Source: Adineta ricciae
Taxonomy: Eukaryota; Rotifera; Eurotatoria; Adinetida; Adinetidae
Assembly: GCA_905250025.1 (NCBI GenBank)
Contig: CAJNOJ010000118.1
Coordinates: forward strand, 98,941 to 162,940
Direction: 5' to 3'
DNA length: 64,000 bases
The position numbers and the translations under genes are program-made. The notes below the pieces were generated by a model. That model searched no databases. It had not been told where the DNA came from and saw only the letters and a list, made by a program, of their open reading frames with translations. Within the stretch, counting starts at the first letter, position 1. Each line of letters begins with the position of its first letter. Of this stretch, positions 1 through 12,813 are shown one piece after another.

Positions 1-423
1 TTTTTGTTTTCAAATTATTTTATAAAATTTTCTGAGTTCACTTGGAGTGTTTAGACCCAGAAGTTTCCACCCATGCCTCGTAAACCATTGCATACGTGAT
101 ATTCATTAAAAAGCTCCACAGAATTTGACAAAAAATTTCGAAGAAGTGTTATCTATTGCATGGAAATGCACGTTGACAAACAAATTGATTATTCTATCCA
201 TTCAAAGTTGAGTAACACGATCGCATGTCATGCATTCCATCTGAGACTACGTAGAAAAAATGTTATATATCAAACGCAACATGTGCGCGTATGATACTCT
301 TGAATCAACAAAATTCTTTCCAACTTCTACCTTGTCTTCTTTCCTACTAAAGTGTATATCGCTGAGAAATGTTACCGTAAAGCTTCAAAAACTGTTTCAT
401 TATCCGAATCATAGAGCAAAGTC

Positions 424-3400
424 ATGTCTATATTTGGTATTTGTAATGTTGATCGTCTTGAGCAGTGCTTAAATAGTAGTTTAACGAAATTAGAAAATAT
501 TACTAATGACAACGAACAATTACTCGTGGATATCATTAAAACAATCGACACGCTTACTGTCTATAACATATCACTTTTATGCAAACCAAAGATTTTCTCT
601 CACAAAGTGTTTATTAAGTTTCGATATTGCTACAACGTACAGCTTAGTGTATGGAGAGCAGAACAACATCGTTTGAACGGTTACGCGCAAGAAGTTTTGT
701 CAAAAATAGGAAACTTGTTTGTTACTTTAAGTGAACACATTGATGATGCTGATTTGCAAATATACGAAGAGTTTCTTTTCGAAAAAACCCTTATCGAAGA
801 ACTTTGTTTATGTTTGAAAAATGTCATTTATCATATTGACGATCCAACCATTGGACATATTAGCCAATTAATTTTTGCACTTGGACGCTTTCAATATAAT
901 GGAAGAACTTTGCAGTACAATTCACTGCAAGAGGATCTACTCGATGCTATTCGTGAGTGTCTTACATGTCTATGGTATGAGATGTGTCTTTGTGCAGAAA
1001 TGACTGTCGAACAATCAAATGTATATTATAACTGTCTTGATTACGTATTAGACTGTTCAGATGAACATTACAAGCGTTGTTGTGAATTAATAACAATGAA
1101 GTTGATCAAAACGTTTCCACGATGGTTTCATGAACAAGTGATTAATGGGTCGATTTTTCATTGGAATGAGCAAATCACATGTATTAGTTCCAAATTAATC
1201 GCGATTTTAACAAGTCAAATTCGACAATTTGAGAACAGGGTTGAAGGGAATTATATGGATTCGTATAAAGTATTGACTGAATCATTGCTTATTGTCCTTT
1301 CGAAAATTTCAACGGAAGATGAGTTTAATTCGCGAAAAAGTCTTTTTATTGAAAATATGGCTAATTTAGCATTGAATTCTTACTTACTCGACATGATTAA
1401 GCAAACGGATTTGTCTCAAATATATCCGTACTTAATTGAAAAAAATCAACAAGCTAATATACAAATGAATGCATGTTGTCTATTATTGTCAACTTTATCT
1501 GATACAGAAAATTCTCTACTTATTGATCTGAGAAAGGTCATCGGTATAGTGTTAAAAAGTTTAATCCCCTATACAGGCACATCGAAATGTCGACGTCATT
1601 TGATAGCGACCATGACTCATTTACAACGTAAGAACTACGTCTAATAATATTAATTTTGATGCATTTTCTTAGGAGGATTTCAATATGAAACAAACAGAAG
1701 AGAATTTATCGAACAAGATGGGCTGTTTCGATTGATACAATTTGCAACGTGTTGCAAAAAGAATTCTTTCAAGCTACGTGATATGGCTTTGAAAATGATT
1801 TGTGTTCTAGCCAACTGTTGCACAGATGATATCAACAATGTTGTTGAGTCTCTTCCGGTACGTCAACGAAAGTTTCGTTCATTCCATAACAGTCGCTCGT
1901 CTCTTCTTCTACTGTCTTATTTTCCATATAGGAAATCATGCCGGGGAGTGAACAAGAATGGTTACTAGAATCTTGGAAACTTTACAATTGGAACAACGAT
2001 ACGAAAACTGCAAGTTCAAGCGTATCAGTAACCATACCTACACACAACTATGATCCGACAATAGCATTAAAAGCTGTATTAAAACAGGACAAGCTAATCG
2101 ATGAGAAACATATGAAAGCAGTTGTACAACGTCATCGCGAGGATATCCTTTTAGTTTGGATATATAAGGACGAGGATGAGAAGACATTAAGAGATAGTAT
2201 CGTTCATTTACGAAGTCTTATACACATTGTTCGCATATACTCCTGCTTGAAATGTGCCGAAGCCGTCACATTCATTTTAAACAATCGCCATGAGAATATC
2301 TTTGTGCTTCTACATGCTTCCATACAGAGATATGTCGTAAGAAAAATTCAACATGCCATCCATATCGCTGCTATTACTGTTTATGATGCTCCTCATTCTT
2401 CTACAAAATCATCAATCGAACTTGAACAGACCAGCTTGGTACGGTATGAAGCTGACTTTCAATGCTCCGTTGATGCTTTATCAATTATGATTCAATCATA
2501 TCAAAATCAGACATTTTGGTTCTATGAATCAAAACAAACCCGATGCGCAGATCTGTCGACTGAATCAGCGAGTTTTCTGTGGCAGTTTCTTCTTACTCGT
2601 ATTCTTAACAAAATGCCCCCAGTCGACATGAATGACTTTATCGATTTAGCTCGGCAATGGTATAAAAACAATCCACTATGTTTGTACCAGATTGACTACT
2701 TTCGTAAAAAGTACGACAGCAGTGCAGTTACTGGCTGGATTTTCACCAAAGGTTCATCATTTGTTCAGCGTTTACTTCAAAAAGCATTCAAAGAAGTTGA
2801 TATGCAAATCATATGGGCAGCTCGTTTTTTTATCATTGATCTTATGAAAATCATTGAGTCACAGAACGGTTTTAAGCGTCATGCAGGTCATATTACGCTG
2901 GGCGAATTAATGAGTGTGAAACGAATGCAGTTTCTGTTGGAACATCAAGATACACTTCTAATGGCGAAAGGTTTTCTAGTTGGACGTAGAAACTTAGAAA
3001 AGACAATAGGAGATTTACAAAAGCGACCACGTTGTAAAGATTCTGTTCATTCTATTCTATTTGAGGTGGATCCCGAGAATCATTGTTCAGTTTTGGTTTT
3101 GAATGATGAATATGTTTTGTTTGGACTTGATGTTTCTTTTCGTATATGTTCAATCAGATATGATCAATCACTTGATATTTATAGAATCCAATTACGAGTG
3201 TTAAATATTAATGAACTGTGGCAGAACCACATAGCATTACTCCAAGAAGTTGGTGAATGTACTGATGAAATCATTTTATTTGGTACTTTGCTTGCCGATA
3301 TAAATCGAGTTCCAGCCGCCATGGATTATTATTTATCACGTATGAATGAATTCACATTCGATCCGTTGTTGAACGCTCATCGTTTGGTTCAGCTTGGTCG

Positions 3401-5779
3401 AATTGCCCTGCGGTGCAACAGAACAGAAAAGGCTGAAAACTATTACATTATGGGTCTGACTCTATATGAAACACTCTTATCGGAAAATGATCCATGTTTT
3501 ATTCGTCTGTTGCTTGACCTTATGTTTGTTTATGTCAAAAGGGAAATCAGTTATCAGGCATTTTGTATTTATGAACGAATTCGACCTGTTTTGACAGAAG
3601 AATCCATATCTGTATGGCAATCACTACTTTCATGGAGTCAAGGATTAATATGTTCTTGTCGACTAATAGCATCTGGTCTTCAACAAACTAATCAAACACT
3701 CAATAAGTACTTCATATCATATAAACAGTTGAATTATCAATGCACTCATCCAGTCCTTATCGGTGGATTAGCAATTGACATAGGCGACTTTGCATACAAA
3801 CAAGGGTATATTCCTCTTAGCAGTGATTGCTATCTATTTGCATTTGAAATCGCTAATCAGAATCTTCCACTTTGCCATCCGATGGCTATGGCCAGTTTAA
3901 GACGTCAATTAATCAATGCTGACACATATTCTCGAAATGACAAGCTTACAATTCGTGAAAACCGACTTTTACCTTTATTACAACACAGCTTAAACGATAT
4001 AAACGACGATGATAATCAACAAATTGCCGATACTATGCGAAAAATCGGTTTTGAATATGTTACAAATGGTATAAACGAAATAGCAAAGTTTTACATAGAA
4101 AAATGTATAACAATTTATCGACGACAAATACCGGTTGACGAAGTCGCTTTAAATGAATGTCAAGCATATATTTTTGAAACAGAAAATCAAGCAGCCTTTA
4201 AATTTTTCATTACAGATTGTAACAAAGCTTTACATGATATCTGTTGGAGCGCATGGTATAGGTATACTCATCCCTACGATCCTGCAGAAGTCGAAGAACA
4301 ACAACAAATATGGGGTATGTTATCTTGTTCTATGGAAAGAGGCAAATGATATAATTGAATCCTTTTTCAAATTTAGACACAGCTTTGTCGAGTTTTTTTT
4401 ACAATATGACAACAGAATCTGGAGTCGTTTGTCGATCACTCATTGTTTGGATTGATACAAGAAAAGATGCAAATAGAAATAATACTTTATTAGAAAGGTT
4501 GATAAGAAGTAATGAGATTGAATTACATGTGTTTGATAATGTCGATTTGGCTGTTACTTTTCTTTTGGGGAAAGATTTTCAACACGTACGGGTAGTAGTA
4601 GCTAATAATATAGCTGATGCTTTCTTTAACAAGCAGAAATCACGTCAATTGCAAACAAATATCTGTTTGACGATGTGTGTATTTATCTTTGGGATTGATC
4701 ATGACGACGAATTGTACAAAAACTATCTAAGTTCACTACAATGTAGCCGAAAATGTTGGACACAAATGTCGAAAGTGATCGAACGATGTCTCATAATGTC
4801 AGATGATGACTCATTATTGAATGAATTTTGTACACAACCAGATATTGTGGGAATAGCAATTGCTCCAATGATGCTTTTAGTTGATGTTCAAGCATTTGGG
4901 AATATGTTTTTCGATGAAATAGATCCCATGGAACATCAAGTGTATTTCGGTTCGGATGACACGAATTACGAATTCATAGGTTACATGTCGGGCTGCCAAA
5001 TCTCTGCACCGAAATTATTTCATCATCTTCGTTTTGCGAAATCAATTAACCTTCCAAAACATCAAGCTCAAATGATAGCATTTATTATTTTTGGCAGACG
5101 ACATGGTCTGTCATCGCGTCAGATTGCATCTATATGTCGATATTTTACACCTGGTCGTTGCATTCAACCGATCACATTGATCAAATATCTTGTTCGACTT
5201 TGGTCACTTGAGTCACCACCCTTCTACCAACTTGTTAACAAAGCATTGGCAGAATGTATCATCGAAGACGTACATCTTCTACGTTTCATTATATATGATT
5301 ATTTTGAATTGTTTAATGCTAAATTGTTACCTTATTATGTCGGAACACTCTATCGTGGAATTCAAACATCAAAAGAATATATTCTTTCACTCGTATCGCT
5401 CATTGGTAAACAGATCTATTTTGTTTGTTTTACTTCAACATCGAAAAATAAAGCACGTGCTATGGTTGGTGGAAACACTCTTTTCATAATTCAAACAATG
5501 TCTGAACAAGAACAAGCGGAATGTCGTATACAAACCAATGTGGACATAACCTCGGTTTCACAATTCTCTGAAGAAGAAGAAGTCTTATATGCTCCACTTA
5601 CCACATTTCTCTTGTTAAGTGTTACGTTTGTTCGAGATCCAAATGAGAGTATCAAATACATTGTTAAACTGCGTGAACAAGCTTCAAGTCTTTTTTATCA
5701 ATTATTTATGGATAAAGAACGATTTCCCAATGGTACTCCGTTTGAAGACGGTACAGATATGTGGCAATACAAAAGATGA
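424..5779 (+). CDS. Large protein with two ART modules (one decayed, one intact-looking) flanking TPR-like repeats
   Basis: Four exons join in phase: 424-1627, 1673-1857, 1932-4314, 4377-5779 (introns 45, 74 and 62 bp, all GT-AG), giving about 1,724 residues. Residues 1-463 are helical and unrecognised, perhaps ARM/HEAT-like. Two similar modules follow, each with an LxVWI-type strand region (near 535 and 1280) and then an ADP-ribosyltransferase (ART) fold, with TPR-like helices between them (about 905-1225). The second ART keeps the R-S-E signature: LYRG (Arg1584), FTSTS (1609-1613) and EEEEV (1656-1660). The first has lost all three: HITLGE, FLVGRR and NDEYVL stand in their places (783-861). 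Arginine-type ARTs move ADP-ribose from NAD to a protein; the target here is unknown. ART plus TPR proteins are a known bdelloid expansion. A poly(A)-like AATAAA lies at 5860-5865. The exact start codon is the least certain point. Confidence 0.82.
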
Positions 5780-6221
5780 AACAATCAATAAAGTATATCA
5801 CATTCAATGGTTTGAACCTTCACACATTTTATATTCTACTCTCGAATTGTATATTACTAAATAAAAATTGTTGGAACAACATAAAGCATATTTTCATTTT
5901 ATCTCGATATACGTATCATGTCTTCAAAAGAGAAATTTATTTTCCACTTAGAGATGCAGAATACATTCTACAGCAATGCAAACAAATACGGATAGAAATA
6001 GATTTGGATGAGAGCTAGTGATGAGCTTGACATCTTGGAAGCGAAGAGCGCGGTGTTTGAGCAGTAGTGGAGAAGTGATGTAAACTCGTATTTTCGTTTG
6101 TTCGTGTGAGTATAATCGGCAATGATTTCGAATGAGAATAGGCGATCGCTCCCGTCAAATGAAATGTTCCAATGCAAACTCAGGATAAAGACTGCTCAAT
6201 ACTGAGCTGAGAAAAGCACAA
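5780..6221. other. Gene-free spacer before tRNA-Asp
   Basis: This holds the 3' end of the ART gene, with a poly(A)-like AATAAA at 5860-5865. Short open frames on both strands lack any recognisable family or splice partners. I see nothing else in it. Confidence 0.5.
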
Positions 6222-6292
6222 GCTACTGTAGTATAATGGTAGTATCACGGTTTGTCGGACCGAAGATCAGGGTTCGATTCCCTGCAGTAGCG
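6222..6292 (+). tRNA. tRNA-Asp (GTC)
   Basis: The sequence folds as a 71-nt cloverleaf. The 7-bp acceptor stem GCTACTG/CAGTAGC is perfect, the T arm is CAGGG-TTCGATT-CCCTG, and the anticodon loop TTGTCGG gives GTC. The discriminator base is G, as expected for Asp. One oddity is that the first pair of the anticodon stem (27-43) is an A-A mismatch. Internal A and B box promoters are present, the B box being GGTTCGATTCC. There is no intron. Confidence 0.92.
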
Positions 6293-6769
6293 AGATATCT
6301 TTTTTCATTTCATCATTCACTAATTATTTGTAACATAATGATTCACTTCGTACAGTAATTGCATCATATAAAGCGTACAGAACACAAACATTACTTCTCG
6401 TTCTATGAATATGACTCATGTCTTAATTTTTTCATATCTATCATTATAGTCTACATCATGCATACGCTTTCATGTCAAAGGTTAGTTGATTTTCCTTTTT
6501 TTGCGTAATATTTTCTATTTATTTGAAACGGAGCATCAAATGAGAGTGTCATCATTGATTAGAAATGATACGTATAATATATGTTCCTTTGTTCTCAGTC
6601 ATTGAAATGCTTTTGGAGAGATTCAGAGTGTCATTGGTAAATTGACAGACAAATAAGCCTCACCCTTAGTCATCTGATACGATTGTTCTTTCAACCCTAT
6701 AGTTATGGTATATGAGAAAACATACAAGTAAAATTTTATCAACGAAAGATGTAATTAATAAGGCAAGTT
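6293..6769. other. Gene-free spacer
   Basis: This AT-rich stretch of 477 bp lies between tRNA-Asp and the 3' end of the minus-strand membrane protein gene. I see no coding, repeat or RNA signal in it. Confidence 0.45.
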
Positions 6770-7750
6770 TTAGTTTTTGCTGTTTTTCTGCAACTCAAGT
6801 TGTTCAGACGGAGGTAAACGTACAAGACAGTGTAGGTCATTGGCTGTCATGGTTCGAACCCATAGAAAAGTCTTAATAAAACCAAATGCTTTACAAATTT
6901 GACCGATAACATAACTTTTTCTTTCGGCTGCTTGATCATCAACAAACCATAGTTTTACATCGTTTGACCATGTTTTATTAGTTAGATCCCACATAGATGA
7001 TAATTGGCTAATTGTTGGAGTGTCGGTTATATTGATAATATTCGCCGCGAAGCCAATAAACAATAGCCACTGGTCACTTGTCCATTCTGACGGATCACTT
7101 ACATGGCCAACAAATGATATTTGATAGACTTTAACCAGAGTGAGCAAAATAAGTGTGCTAATAAGTGTGATCAATTCAATAAAAATAATTAAGGTAAGAA
7201 TTGTAAACGAAATAATTCGCTTCGGTCGAGAATAATTCGAGAAAACTGACACACTTATTGAAATTTCTTTTGATATGATATTAAATCCATTTAATGAGAC
7301 AATTGGAATCAGTTTTATCATATTGAATGCCATTAAAGTGAATTCTGTGTCAAGTAAATTCACCCATTCACCTTTACTTGCGCATAGTGATTTCTTAGCT
7401 TTGTAATTGTTGTATAGAAGACGTACCAAAGTACCAAACAATAATAAATGTACCAAACTAAATTCACCATAGTATATGATCGAATGAAACGTTGAGTAAG
7501 TATCTGCAAAGTCCTCTTGTTGATGAATTACACTGTGATATATCATAAACATGTTCAACGTTGGTAGTACGAGCGTCAATAGTCCCAAAAGAAGTTTTGT
7601 ATTGTAGACTATTTGGTTAGTTTTTAAGTCATCGGAAATATATTTCGTTAGTTCATTTCGATCACGAAAGATAAATGGATAAGGAAACAGTATACACGAG
7701 GAATCATCGAAAGTGACCTTACTTCCATCCAGTTTATCAGTGGCATCCAT
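6770..7750 (-). CDS. Multi-pass membrane protein of unknown function
   Basis: This is an intronless reading frame of 326 residues starting at an ATG. It has several hydrophobic segments: about residues 53-71, 90-112, 184-213 (rich in Ile and Leu) and 229-243. The charged N-terminus and C-terminus suggest both ends are soluble. I do not recognise the family; bdelloid genomes carry many such lineage-specific membrane proteins, so orphan status would not surprise. A TATA-like run lies about 75 bp upstream, which supports the start chosen. It could be a very divergent receptor or channel subunit, but no diagnostic motif is visible. Confidence 0.6.
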   Translation of the reverse strand: MDATDKLDGSKVTFDDSSCILFPYPFIFRDRNELTKYISDDLKTNQIVYNTKLLLGLLTLVLPTLNMFMIYHSVIHQQEDFADTYSTFHSIIYYGEFSLVHLLLFGTLVRLLYNNYKAKKSLCASKGEWVNLLDTEFTLMAFNMIKLIPIVSLNGFNIISKEISISVSVFSNYSRPKRIISFTILTLIIFIELITLISTLILLTLVKVYQISFVGHVSDPSEWTSDQWLLFIGFAANIINITDTPTISQLSSMWDLTNKTWSNDVKLWFVDDQAAERKSYVIGQICKAFGFIKTFLWVRTMTANDLHCLVRLPPSEQLELQKNSKN

Positions 7751-7822
7751 ATCGACAGTAGATTTCGTTCAAAATTTATCTTTTCTTTTTCACAACGAGC
7801 ATGAACGGTAAAAAACAGAAGC

Positions 7823-7831
7823 ATATATATA
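7823..7831 (-). promoter_or_regulatory. TATA-like box upstream of the membrane protein gene
   Basis: A TATATATA run lies about 75 bp upstream of the minus-strand start codon at 7750. Position and sequence fit a core promoter, but AT-rich spacers produce such runs by chance. Confidence 0.35.
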
Positions 7832-9769
7832 GTGATACGAAGGTTCAGTCAGTCGAACAAAGAGGTTAAGGACATTTATATATTCATATATTATTGGATG
7901 ATGATATGTGTCCAATGAGAAGATCCACAGATGAACAAAAAAAAGATATACCGACGTGAAAGATGAATCGGAAGAACAAAATAGTTTAAAACGTCAAATA
8001 TTCTAATTTCGACCTTAAGAATCATGTGGTCAACAGCACTGCGCACAAGGAAATACCAAGGAGAAGATCAATCGCTTATGTCTCAACGAAGGAGGAAAAT
8101 TTTTGGAGCAGCTGTACAGCTTGGATTGCAACATAGAAATGAACTGTGTGACGACAACAATAGTTTGACCTTCAAATATTAGTGCAGTTTAGTGCAACAC
8201 GAGGGCGATACCAGTAATCATATGATCTGATTTGGAATATACTACACACACAAGTTCTTGGTACTAATGAATAATCTTGTTCTGGGTGTATTCTCTAAGT
8301 TTTTTCAATCCAAATGACGATCTTCTCTGTACTAAATGATATCTTCAAGACGTCGTTTAACAACATAGTAGAATAAAAAAGTTACCGTTTCCTTGTGTCA
8401 TGTAAACGAGAGTTGACAAGTCATATTGCATATTCCGAAGTGCAATTTTATCGATTATAGTTCTAATTTATCATATGTAGCTATTTGTTTGATAATGCGA
8501 CTTAATCATTTCTTCTAAATGTATGGCTTAGCTTCAAGTTTTGTTCGATGAACTAATCATTGCGTTTAACGTCAATTAATGATAAACAAAAGTTTGTTAA
8601 ACTAATAAGACACTTATTATTATTAGGAGAAGATCAATTTTAAACAATAAGGCAGTTTCTTTACTTATAGAACTCATCTGAAAATGTGTACATGAGTGGG
8701 AAAGATAGAACCAGATATATTACACGTAGTATCTAAATTGTTCCTATAAGAAAATTTTGTCCATTTCACAAGCTAAACAGTAAAGATTTCATCATATAGT
8801 TAATTACTTAAGTAAAATATTGTTTTTCAAGGATTGCTCAGTGTCAAAATAGTGACTTTTCCTAATGCAGCGTAATCCAGTGCACTTGTTGTACCATTCG
8901 TTGGTGAATAAGTGCTAGTATGATGTGCGTTCAAACATTCGCCGATAAAACACACCCAATAGCCTAGTAATCCACGCTATTCAAACCAATGATAATAATT
9001 TCATCTGAAAAAAGAAAGACCGAGAAGATTAACACATCAGCCTGTTCCGTTTGTTAGGATGAAAAGATGAACAAGAGTTGCACCATCTATGGTTATTGTC
9101 GTTGTTCGTTTCGCTCAGAGTGTAATCGAATAAATAAATGCATTGATCAACAGATTAATTCATCTATATTTAGTTATCTATAGTTCGACAATCATTTGTA
9201 GGAATTTTATGTCGATGTGGTTCAATGTTCACAACCTTTCAACGAATTCGGACGAAATTATGGACTAGATCATTCATTTGCATTCTTATCCATTCGAGCA
9301 CGGACATATGATGTTGATGAAGAAGGAAATTGATTATTACAAGAGAGAAACATATTAGTTACGTTGACCGAAACAGAATTTCTGAAAACGCTATAAAATA
9401 ATTGTCGATGTGCTAAGAGCTACAAATCGAACAAGTAAGAAACGATCAATTCTACTTCCATAAGGTCCGTATTATAATTGACTAAAGAAACGTTTGCCAA
9501 CGTATGAGTCATTTCTTGCCTGTCTATTTAAGCAAATATATACGAATTAACAGGAGAAACTAAAAATAAAATTATCATAACTATCCGAACATGTCTAAAA
9601 AAAGGACACCAATCTTCAATTGTGATATAATTTGTGAAGAAATATTGCTTTGGGCCGATGTTGGCTTCATGCAGATCCTATTTTATGCTCTATTTGACGT
9701 GTTCATAACTGTACAATGTAAATCGCGTGTATGTGATGAATAAATAAAATGATACGTCTGATAGTCTTT
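7832..9769. other. Long gene-poor spacer
   Basis: About 1.9 kb without an intact gene. The only protein-like stretch is the decayed fragment at 9202-9396, listed separately. No repeat array or RNA gene was seen apart from tRNA-Trp at its right edge. Confidence 0.45.
9202..9396 (+). pseudogene. Possible decayed exon of an unidentified gene
   Basis: One frame gives about 64 codons of protein-like composition (it includes LDHSFAFLSIRARTYDV and NILVTLTETEFLKTL), broken by a single TGA near the middle and closed by TAA. It is preceded by an acceptor-like ATTTGTAG. No family is recognised and no further exons were found, so it may be a relic or chance. Confidence 0.25.
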
Positions 9770-9841
9770 GGGGACATAGCTTCAATGGTAGAACATTCGA
9801 CTCCAAATCGAAAGACCCTGGTTCGATTCCGGGTGTCCCCC
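9770..9841 (+). tRNA. tRNA-Trp (CCA)
   Basis: A cloverleaf with a perfect 7-bp acceptor stem GGGGACA/TGTCCCC, anticodon stem TTCGA/TCGAA and loop CTCCAAA giving CCA. The T arm is CCTGG-TTCGATT-CCGGG with one T-G pair. The B box GGTTCGATTCC is intact. The base after the acceptor stem is C, while eukaryotic tRNA-Trp normally carries A there, and the D stem has one C-A mismatch. It may be a variant or a decaying copy. Confidence 0.85.
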
Positions 9842-12702
9842 TACTTTTTCACTTTCTCAATTTGTGTAAAAACTGTGTATATTGTTCTTTCTCTGTCGTA
9901 TGAATCATTTGCGACACTATGTAGGAAGAAGGGAAGGAGAAATGTATTGCTACTGCAATATGTTTCATTGTCTGACATTCCAAATTAGTTTTCCTTCGGA
10001 TATTACTGACACCTCTTACTCATCGTTGCAACCATAATACAGTAAGAAAAGCACGCAAACTGTAGCGAATCAATCAATTGGCTTAAAAAGGAAACAAGAT
10101 TGAAGGAGTTTTGCCGAAGGATTAAACTGCATATGTGACTCGAAAAAAGAAATATAGTTGATTTGAGACTGACCAATACAATTCAGTTATGTTTCAGGTA
10201 CGACCATTGCAATATCCACCAGCATTTAGCTAATACTTTTCCATTGCGCAGCACGAATGCTACATGGTAAGATGCTGAAATGATCGTGTTCCTAAGTTAG
10301 ATGAACAGATCAACAAAGAATCTTTAACCAAATACAAGCGAAATTCCTTGCAGCTCTACGGTGGTTAATACAATTTGAACTAGATATCGAAGATTGGAGC
10401 ACAATTTTACAAGGAGATCTGTCGTCAATGAAAGTCTTATGAAATGTCGCTTGTACATATGTTTCGATGTCGAAATGTCACATTCATTTTCTATGGAAAT
10501 GAAAAATACTCTCTAGTATAAGAAGTAACACTGGTTCAGATTGTGTGGCTACTTATTATTCATTCAATAAGAATCTAAACGTAGATTTCTCACCTGGCGT
10601 GCAAAGCCTCGTTGCTAACACAGGTAAATAGACGGCTGATGGCAAGCAACATGAATTAGCACCGCATACCGATTCATTTGACGCGCACGTGTACGTCACA
10701 TTATCACATGTTTGTAAAATGGAACAATGAATATCAAAGGAGCACAATAACTGATATTGTGCATTGTGCAATAGTCGAAGCAAGGTGTTGGTGAAAGAGA
10801 ACAGCGCGATGTTGATAATGTGAATTCAACATCGGTATTGTGGGACGAGCATGAATAACTGGATGGTGTGGTAGTTGGACCTACAGTAAAAGATCATAAT
10901 GATGAAGAAAATACGATGAATGCGATAAGTTCTGATGAAATGACGGACGAAGGAAAAGATTCAAATTTATTTGCATAGATATGAAAGATACAAAATTGTT
11001 TTTATTTCTACAGGTTCTCGGGCAAGTAAACCAAAACTAATCGTCTGCCGAAGTGCGCTATTGTGAGTTATTTTTTATCAGCAACAGTAAAAGAAAACAC
11101 TTTTTGTAACATGATCTATTCTATAATAGTATGTCTGGAATAGTTTTTCGATAGGATAAATAAATTTATTTTGAAATTAGTGATTGGGAGTAGATCCAAG
11201 CCCATTTTCGCCAGCCACTGTGATTCCAATTGAACTATTCATGCGAAATTGTAATATAAGGCTGGTTATAAGGATCATTAGTAAACAGTAACGATGTATT
11301 TCTACCGAAGAAGATCCCTCGTAGATAGTGTAAATGTCTTGTTGAATTGTCACTCACATTGTGTACACCATAGCAACAATGGTTTCATTGTCGCGTAGAA
11401 TTATGTGAAGATTGGAGATATTCAACTGGTTGACAAACTATACGCTAAAAGTAATGGAAAACATATTAAACAAAGCTATTTCCAAGCACTACTGTTTACA
11501 AATGTCTTTAGACAAATGGCTGTGCAACTTACGGCCACATTGAAACCGAGGTATCCCAATAAGAATGTGGTACACAGTCGTACGTTGAATCATTAGCACA
11601 GGTGAGATAACAATTCTGATGATATGTGCAGGCGAACAAGGTTTACCTTACTGAGCAAAATGATTTGCCGAAAGTCTAATAGTTCCGGCAGTTGACTGGG
11701 TGAAGAACAGTTAGCAATGGTGTCCAATGTGTCTGTATTACCTTCAGACAATCGACACTGCTGGGATGTGAAGACATCGCAGTCAAATATATGACACACA
11801 GTTTTAATGTACTGGTTAAACTTATTGAAAGAAGTTGCGCAGAGATATTCATAGGAATGGATTGTTTGTTTTTGTTAAGAACCGGCTAGATCTCAAATAC
11901 TTTTCGTGGAGAACTTTGTTTAATCGTACCGATAAAAACAGACAATTGTCAAACAAATATACAACAATGATGAAAGATAATCATGCTGAAGTACTGCATA
12001 TCACTAGAATAGGTTCTTGTTGAGTGACAAACAGAATTATCGTTTTGATTGTCATTAAATACCTTTTGGCTTTGCAACAATTACAGTTGGAGTAAAAATG
12101 TAATTATTAGAATGATTTTATCTTTTAGTACACAACTAATAAAAGAAACTGTCCGGTAAAGTTGTTTTTTTACGAACAATGTGAAATGGGCTGTCCTATA
12201 GGCATGAGGAAGCTCAGTTCAAATTCATGTATAAATAGGCGCAAAATTTTCGAACAGTGAATATAAGCATACCTAGCTCCAACTCGCGAACTGTACGTCT
12301 TCTCAAAGATTTACTTTAGTTTTACTTCATAACATACTTGGAACTATACCGCAAGCATCTTCTAAAAATCAATCTCAATCATTTATATTTCAACTTTCTC
12401 GGTTTTTAACCTTTCAAATCCAAGATTTAATTTGGTCTGACACAGTCGCATTGCTGTTTGAAACTAACTTGTTGCAAAAGAAATGCCTTCAATATCACGA
12501 AACGGAGAAGACGTAGCTCGTTTTGATTTTACATTGTGCTTACGCGCCATAAAGAGTCTATATTTTTGTACGTTCTGCACGCGCAGAAAGTACGTTCGCT
12601 ATTCTGCTTCAACATGACATCGCATTTTTTTTGTCTGTTCTCCTTGTTTATATTCAATGCTTCAGAAGCGATGACGCCTATTTTTCTCTCTATTCTTTGG
12701 AG
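9842..12702. other. Long gene-poor spacer
   Basis: Nearly 3 kb without a gene I can support. Short open frames occur, for instance a Cys-rich 75-codon frame on the minus strand at 10556-10783, but they show no splice partners or known family. A TATA-like TATAAATA near 12231 has no gene behind it. Confidence 0.45.
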
Positions 12703-12710
12703 TATAAATA
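12703..12710 (+). promoter_or_regulatory. TATA box of the quinone-oxidoreductase-like gene
   Basis: TATAAATA lies about 105 bp upstream of the ATG at 12814. An acceptor-like TTTTAG near 12768 leaves room for a small 5'-UTR intron. Confidence 0.4.
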
Positions 12711-12813
12711 CCGTAGACCATTGCACACGAAGCACGACGTCTTACAATAAAAAACACTTTCACTTTTAGATATATCACAAACATATTTATTCATCCGATC
12801 GTCAAACAAAAAA

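Noticed and set aside
260-472. 70-codon frame upstream of the first ART gene
   Set aside because: Low-complexity residues, no splice into the main frame, and overlap with the start of the longer frame.
10556-10783. Cys-containing 75-codon minus-strand frame
   Set aside because: Cys spacing fits no known small-domain pattern that I can name, and no signal peptide or partner exon is visible.
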